DNA from: Paracamarosporium sp. OC-R06-R3
Lineage: Eukaryota; Ascomycota; Dothideomycetes; Pleosporales; Didymosphaeriaceae
DNA: 12,284 bases
Direction: 5' to 3'
Assembly (NCBI GenBank): GCA_019828545.1
Contig: JACVRA010000097.1
Coordinates: 1,247-13,530 of the forward strand
Shown: positions 7,758 to 12,284 of the stretch, in pieces
Layout: every line of letters starts with the position of its first letter
Numbering within the stretch: position 1 is the stretch's first letter
Made by a program: the position numbers and the translations under genes
Notes under the pieces: model-generated
The model's input: only the letters and a program-made list of their open reading frames with translations
Database searches by the model: none
Told to the model about the DNA's origin: nothing

Positions 7758-9597
7758 CTTATAAAACGTTATATTTAATCTTACTTAACCTTATTTAAGT
7801 ATAATTTTATAATAACTTATTATATAGAATTTATAAATCTAGTAGATAAATTATCTTAATACCTAAACTATATACTTATAGTTAATAAACTTAAGTAAAA
7901 AAGTAATAAAGCTTTTATATAACCCCTGGCTAAAATATTATCTTAATAAGAAGGTAATAAAACTCTTATATCTATAATTACTACTAGATTAGGTAGTATA
8001 AAGAAGTAAGATTAGGCCTTAAAAAACTAAATTTATAACTTTAAAAAGAAGAATAAAAAGATAGTAAAACCTTAATTTTTAAAAGATTAAAAAAAATTAA
8101 AACCTAAGAGTTTAAACTTATTAAAAAATAATACTAATAATTTAATACTAAGTAGTTCTAATATCCTCTATTTAAAATTAATAAAACTTAAGTAGATTAA
8201 AATAACTTAAGAATACCTAGATATAATTAAGAGCTACTATAATAGCCCTTTCTTAAGATACTTTAGTATTACTTAAACCCTTAAGTAGGTCTAATAACGT
8301 TATTATTAAACTAAAATAGCTAAAGATATATTAGATTATATTTATAATTATAAATACTATTAAAGGGTAATTATAAAGAGATATAAGTTGTATAGCCTTT
8401 TTTAAATACTACTTATTCTTAATAGGCTTTAGTAATATATAATAATAGATTTTATTACTAATCTACCCTTAAGTTAATTTATAGAAATAATATACGACGT
8501 AATTCTAGTTATTATAAACTATTTTTTAAAAATAGCCTATTATATATTTATATAAATAGATTAAGACGGTACTAGCTTAACTTAGGTATAAATTTAAAAG
8601 GTAATTTACTTATATAGTAACCTAGAAATAGTATTATTAAAAAAAGGCCTAATAATAAGATTTTACTATTAAAATATATTTTACTACTACTTAAACTTAT
8701 AATATATCTTAATGTCTACTTTTTACCTTTAAATAGATAAATAGACTCAGTATTAAAATTAGACTTTAAAATAGTATTTTTAAATTTTTTATTTTCTTAA
8801 ATAAAATAATTAGGCCTTATAGATATCCTTAGTAGAGTTTATTTATAATAATAGTTAATACTTATTAACTAGCTATACTTTTTACTAGATTTACTTTAGC
8901 TATAACTTAATAAAGCCTAATTAGCTCTATTAGCCCTTAAGAAATAGAGAGAGCCCTAAAAATTTCTAGATAACTAAAAAACTACTAAAAACTAAAGTAT
9001 AAGTATATAAAAAACTTAAAGTAGTATAAAAGTATTAAAAAAGTATTATAAATAAAAAAAAAATTACCCCTTAAATTTAAAGTAAAAGATAAGGTATAGG
9101 TATTAAATTAATATATAAAGTTTATAAGATTAAATAAAAAGCTTAATTAAAAATTCTTAAAACTAGGTATAATTATAGAATATATTAATTTACTATTAAT
9201 AGCTTATAAAGTAAACCTATTTAAGTTTAGTAAAGTATACTTAATATTCTACTCCTTTTTACTAAAGCTATATAGACTTTATAGGTCCCCCTTATACTTA
9301 TAAAAGCCTATTATTAATACTCTATATTAATTAAGTAATAACGTATATAAAATAGACTTTATAGTTAATAAGTAATAAAAAAACTTTAAAGAATAAAAAT
9401 ACCTTATTAAATAGACTAGCTATAACGTTAGTAAGAACTTATAAGAAATAGGGGTATTTATTAATAGTAATACTTTAAAGGAGTATTAAAAAAAGTTTAA
9501 AATATCTTTTAAAAGATTAATTATTAAGATTTCTATATAAAAGTATAGAGGCTATAGACGACCTCTAAAAAAAAAGAAAATAAATCTTAATATTTAA
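7758..9597 (+). pseudogene. pol: Older chromovirus pol, right part: RNase H end, integrase, chromodomain
   Basis: Continues the frame of 1-505. The end of RNase H reads FKYNFIITY near 7794, then INLVDKLS at 7833-7856, where related fungal elements have NPADGLSRR. Integrase follows in the frame divisible by 3. The zinc finger at ~8226-8375 has its CxxC turned to Tyr, and MDFITNLPLS at 8445-8474 keeps the first catalytic Asp (GAT 8448-8450). The expected second Asp position reads AAA (8640), and the catalytic Glu position reads CAG (8748-8750) inside a T-D-x-Q-T-like motif. NN is preserved at EFIYNNS, ~8838. At an A10 run (9054-9063) the register shifts to codon starts of remainder 1: KVKDKV*VL (~9079-9105), AYKVNLFKFSKVYLIFYSFLLK (split by no stop) and a chromodomain at ~9350-9480 (KYLIK*TSYN, KNL*E). 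A basic tail RRPLKKKK precedes TAA 9595. Domain calls are strong; the exact end is inferred. Confidence 0.85.
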
Positions 9598-10000
9598 AAT
9601 TAACTACTAGAGATTATTAAGACTTATTAGAATCTATTAAACTATAATAGATTTAAAAACTTAATACTTAAGTTTTTTAGGATTTATTAAAACCTATTAA
9701 ATATAATTATTTACCCTTTTATATTATATTTTTTTATATATCTTTTATAGGGAGTTTAGTAAAGGTTAACTTTAAAAAGTAAAATATTTTAATAGAAAAT
9801 AAGTTAATAAAATTTCTTAAGTTAAAATTTAAAATTAATTACTAAGAAAAAAAGAAATATCTATAAAATAAAGTTTATTTAGTAAAAGGTTTATATAAGG
9901 TAGTATCTATTTAGTTCTATTAAAGTTAAACGGCGCCTAATAGCCTCTATTAAAAGCTAATAGCTAAAAGAAATATCTAAAATACTTAATAAAAGTAGGA
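9598..10000. other. Older element 3' non-coding region, no gene seen
   Basis: RIP-mutated DNA between the chromodomain stop and the candidate LTR. I looked for a minus-strand frame like the one in the younger element and found no matching start, Cys pairs or Lys/Glu-rich stretch. A short GC island, CGGCGCCTAATAGCC near 9931-9945, is the only conspicuous sequence. The last ten bases (AAAAGTAGGA) are purine-rich and could be the remains of a polypurine tract. Confidence 0.4.
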
Positions 10001-10095
10001 TATTACCTAGGGGTATTATAACTAATTTTAAAAATTATAAAATACTAAAAAATCTCTCTCTATAACTAAATCCTACTAAAAATGTAATTAATAGG

Positions 10096-10115
10096 GCCTA
10101 TTAGTGCCTATTAGT
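10096..10115 (+). repeat. 10-bp direct repeat (GCCTATTAGT twice)
   Basis: Two perfect head-to-tail copies of GCCTATTAGT, followed by a further GC. It lies in the U3 part of the candidate LTR, upstream of its TATA box, where enhancer repeats are often found. It may also be chance. Confidence 0.5.
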
Positions 10116-10235
10116 GCTAGATAGTATTAAAGGGCCTTTAAGGGTACTTAAGAAATACTTATTTACTATATCTTACTAAAAGCGTTTTAGGTAGCCTTTT
10201 AATTTTTATAGTTATAGGTTTACTTCTTTAGAATC

Positions 10236-10244
10236 TATATAAAG
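10236..10244 (+). promoter_or_regulatory. TATA box in the candidate older LTR
   Basis: TATATAAAG followed by GGTATAATATA, about 235 bases into the candidate LTR. The motif is weak evidence by itself in such AT-rich DNA but supports the LTR reading. Confidence 0.3.
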
Positions 10245-11715
10245 GGTATAATATATTATATATTATAATAGACTTTAGTATACTAGTTTAACTCTTTTAA
10301 AAGTTAGTTAGTAACTATCTTATAAGTATTACCCTTTCTATTCTCTTAGAGTTCTACTATAAGATTCTTAGTAGGTATGGTTATTAGGGTATTATAAAGC
10401 TTATCCTTTTAACTTTAAATATAAAGCTCCTCTTAGATATAGGTAGACTAAACTAAAGTATTAATAAGGATTATAATAAAGCTAGGCCTAGTACAGCTTT
10501 CCTTTTTAAAGTTAGTTAACTTATTTTAGTACTTAAGACTAAATATTTATACTAGTTAATACCTATTAGGCCCTAGTTGGCCCCTATAGGCCAATTTAGG
10601 CATTTTTACCTTTTAAGGTAATACATTTAAACCTAGAGTAATATATTAGTCTTAAATTATTTTTATATACTACTATTTATTATTACTATACTTATAGGAG
10701 TACTTTACTATACTAGATTAAATATAATAAGTATAAAGGTTTAGCTGGCTACTATATAACTAGTAATACTTACTATAGTTGCCCTTATAAATAGCTTAAT
10801 AGGCCTTCTCCTCAAGAATACCTACTAAGTTAGTAAGAAGCTTATTAGTATATAAAATAATATTTAATACCTTTTAATAGAATTTATTAATTTTTAAGTT
10901 ACTTAAAAGGGTTTAAGTATAACTAGTTTAACTTTTATATACCTTACGCTCTACTATAGTTTTATTCTTTAGGGTAGGCTTAAGAATAAAAGTTATAATA
11001 TTATAGGTAGTACTATTAATATCTTAAAGGTATTAAATATCTTTTAGAGAAAACTAGAGTATATTAGAACCTAATAAAGCCTAGTAGTATTAGATAAGAT
11101 TAAATAGCTACCTTTAAATATATACTCTTTATAAGGGAATACTTACTATATAGTAGGCCTTTTTAGTTATCTAATATTAATAATATTATAGGTAGATCTT
11201 ATTATCTACCTTATTAGAAACTTAGAAAGGGATTTAGTTAATATCTTTAATTAAAAACTTATAGTAGCCGACCTCTAGCTTACTCTTAAATATAGCTAAG
11301 ATATATTTAATATAATATAAGTTAAAAGTAACTAACTTATTATTTATATAATATATATTATACTAGGTAAGAGTTAACATTATTAATTAAAGACTAATAG
11401 GGACTAATAGAGTTAGATAGAGTTAATAGTAAATTAATAAAAAAAAGTTATTACTACTTATAACTATTAGTACTAATTAAGTCCCTATAGGCTTATATAG
11501 CTCCAAGAATACTTATATTAGTAGAAGTAAATATATAATGGCTAAGATAAGAGATTAGTAGTATAAAAGTCTAAAAAAGTAAAGTCTCTATATTAAGAAA
11601 TTAATATATACTAATATATAATAGTTAATTAACTATACTACTTACTAAGTTACCTAATTAAAGAGACCTAAAGAGAATAAAAAAGTTAGGTATAAAATAT
11701 TTAAGATATAAACTA

Positions 11716-11757
11716 AGGCCTATATACGTTAATACTAGGCCTATATATACTAATACT
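11716..11757 (+). repeat. Two tandem copies of a 21-bp unit
   Basis: AGGCCTATATACGTTAATACT at 11716-11736 is followed directly by AGGCCTATATATACTAATACT at 11737-11757. They differ at three adjacent bases, all transitions. The second copy overlaps a palindrome. Confidence 0.6.
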
Positions 11758-11769
11758 AAGTAGTATTAG
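11750..11769. repeat. Palindrome with 9-bp arms
   Basis: CTAATACTA and TAGTATTAG are perfect reverse complements separated by AG. It overlaps the end of the 21-bp tandem repeat. It could fold as a hairpin; no function is apparent, and AT-rich DNA yields such palindromes by chance. Confidence 0.5.
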
Positions 11770-12284
11770 TTATATACTAGACTAGCCTAATATATAACTA
11801 ACCCTAGGTAAGAGATATTAATATAGGTTAAATAAGGGTTATATTTAGTTTAATTAGGCCTAACTTAAACTTATTAAAACCTAATATTTCTAGGTACCTA
11901 ATATTATAGTAGGATATATATACTTAAGTAGCCTTAAAACAAGTCTACCTATTAAAGAAGAATAATATTATATAGGTAGGTAAAGAGTATCTATTTTTAC
12001 TCTATATAAAATATTAGGGCCTATTTGGCCTTAATAGGATACGTTAGATAATAAGGGGTTATATTATATTAAAGCTAATAAAAATAGTTAACTAGTAATT
12101 TATTTATTCTATAATCTATTATTAATTTTTTTAAGTTAAGTCTATATTACTACTATCTATAACGTAATAATAGCTTAAGCTATAATTATAACTACTATAT
12201 TTAAGTCTATAAGGCCTTTACTAGGTTAAGTACTATAGTTAAGTTTAATCTATTATAAATTTAATATATAAAGGTAGCTTAATT

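Larger units (their letters stand above)
1..10623 (+). mobile_element. Older Ty3/gypsy chromovirus, 5'-truncated by the window and split by a younger insertion
   Basis: The older host element consists of 1-505 and 7758 to about 10623. Joining base 505 to base 7758 keeps the Pol frame through RNase H, so both flanks are one element. Its right part carries integrase and a chromodomain, and it may end with the candidate LTR at 10001-10623. It has fewer residual CA/TG dinucleotides than the younger element. It also has some changes RIP does not explain, such as a poly-A frame slip near 9054. This fits greater age, but that is an inference. The 3' boundary is the least certain part; the split by 506-7757 is well supported. 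Confidence 0.7.
10001..10623 (+). repeat. Candidate 3' LTR of the older element (623 bp)
   Basis: Begins TATTACC and ends GGTAATA, perfect 7-bp inverted termini that would have been TGTTACC...GGTAACA before RIP, much like the younger LTR ends. It contains a TATA box at 10236-10244, is preceded by a purine-rich stretch, and lies ~400 bases after the older pol stop, a normal distance. The bases on either side (TAGGA and CATTT) are not a duplication. That fits a 3' LTR rather than a solo LTR. The 5' partner would lie outside the window, so this cannot be confirmed here. Confidence 0.4.
10624..12284. other. Unassigned RIP-mutated region
   Basis: Same base bias and TAG/TAA saturation as the rest of the window. 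On the + strand, the frame of remainder 2 gives a coding-like but unrecognised run around 10910-11360 (e.g. VDLIIYLIRNLERDLV near 11192-11239). The frame of remainder 1 gives another around 10741-10790 (e.g. SCPYK). Neither shows a domain I know, and RIP makes any frame look similar. A few TG/CA sites survive near 10744-10830. No LTR pair, RNA gene or intact gene was found. Confidence 0.5.

Noticed and set aside
9598..10000. Counterpart of the antisense frame in the older element
   Set aside because: No matching start, Cys pairs or Lys/Glu-rich helix was found on the minus strand; the region looks non-coding.
11391..11485. Imperfect inverted repeat GGGACTAAT...ATTAAGTCCC as ends of a small DNA transposon
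   Set aside because: The arms are short and imperfect, there is no target duplication, and the interior shows no recognisable content.
11985..12002. Hairpin AGAGTA...TACTCT as a terminator
   Set aside because: Six-base arms in AT-rich eukaryotic DNA are expected by chance, and there is no gene next to it.
1..12284. Alternative genetic code or a mitochondrial genome as the cause of in-frame TAG/TAA
   Set aside because: Stops fall at Trp, Gln and Arg positions, ATG is also lost to ATA, catalytic Asp is lost to Asn, and CA/TG are depleted on both strands. That pattern is RIP, not recoding.

Overview
This window is a repeat graveyard, probably from a filamentous ascomycete fungus (Pezizomycotina). 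It is extremely AT-rich, almost devoid of CA and TG dinucleotides, and saturated with TA. All recognisable coding frames are riddled with TAG and TAA but keep their register for kilobases. This is the signature of repeat-induced point mutation (RIP, CpA to TpA on either strand). No intact gene was found; the coding entries are pseudogenes read through RIP stops.

Layout: two nested Ty3/gypsy chromodomain retrotransposons (chromoviruses), both on the + strand. The younger one is complete, from 506 to 7752. It has two 516-bp LTRs (506-1021 and 7237-7752), a perfect 5-bp target duplication AGATA (501-505 and 7753-7757), a gag frame (1113-2978) with a degraded CCHC knuckle, and an A AAA AAC slippery heptamer (2969-2975). 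Its pol frame lies at -1 (2972-6562) and reads protease, RT, RNase H, integrase and chromodomain. A polypurine tract sits just before the 3' LTR. Between pol and the 3' LTR, on the minus strand, lies a degraded antisense reading frame (6639-7085) with its own ATG, four Cys codons, a Lys/Glu-rich helical stretch and an upstream TATAAAGG.

The younger element landed inside the RNase H region of an older chromovirus. The left flank (1-505) reads as the end of RT plus RNase H in frame. Removing 506-7757 (the element and one AGATA) continues that frame without interruption into 7758 onward: end of RNase H, integrase, a frame slip at a poly-A run, then a chromodomain ending near 9597. A candidate 3' LTR of the older element (10001-10623) has 7-bp inverted termini and a TATA box. 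The region 10624-12284 is RIP-mutated DNA that I could not assign; it holds a short tandem repeat and a palindrome.

Which catalytic residues survive follows from RIP context. Asp codons preceded by T became Asn (protease, RT), while those preceded by A kept Asp (RNase H, integrase). The antisense frame, the frameshift cassette and the long Cys/His-containing Gag tail are the parts most worth following up.
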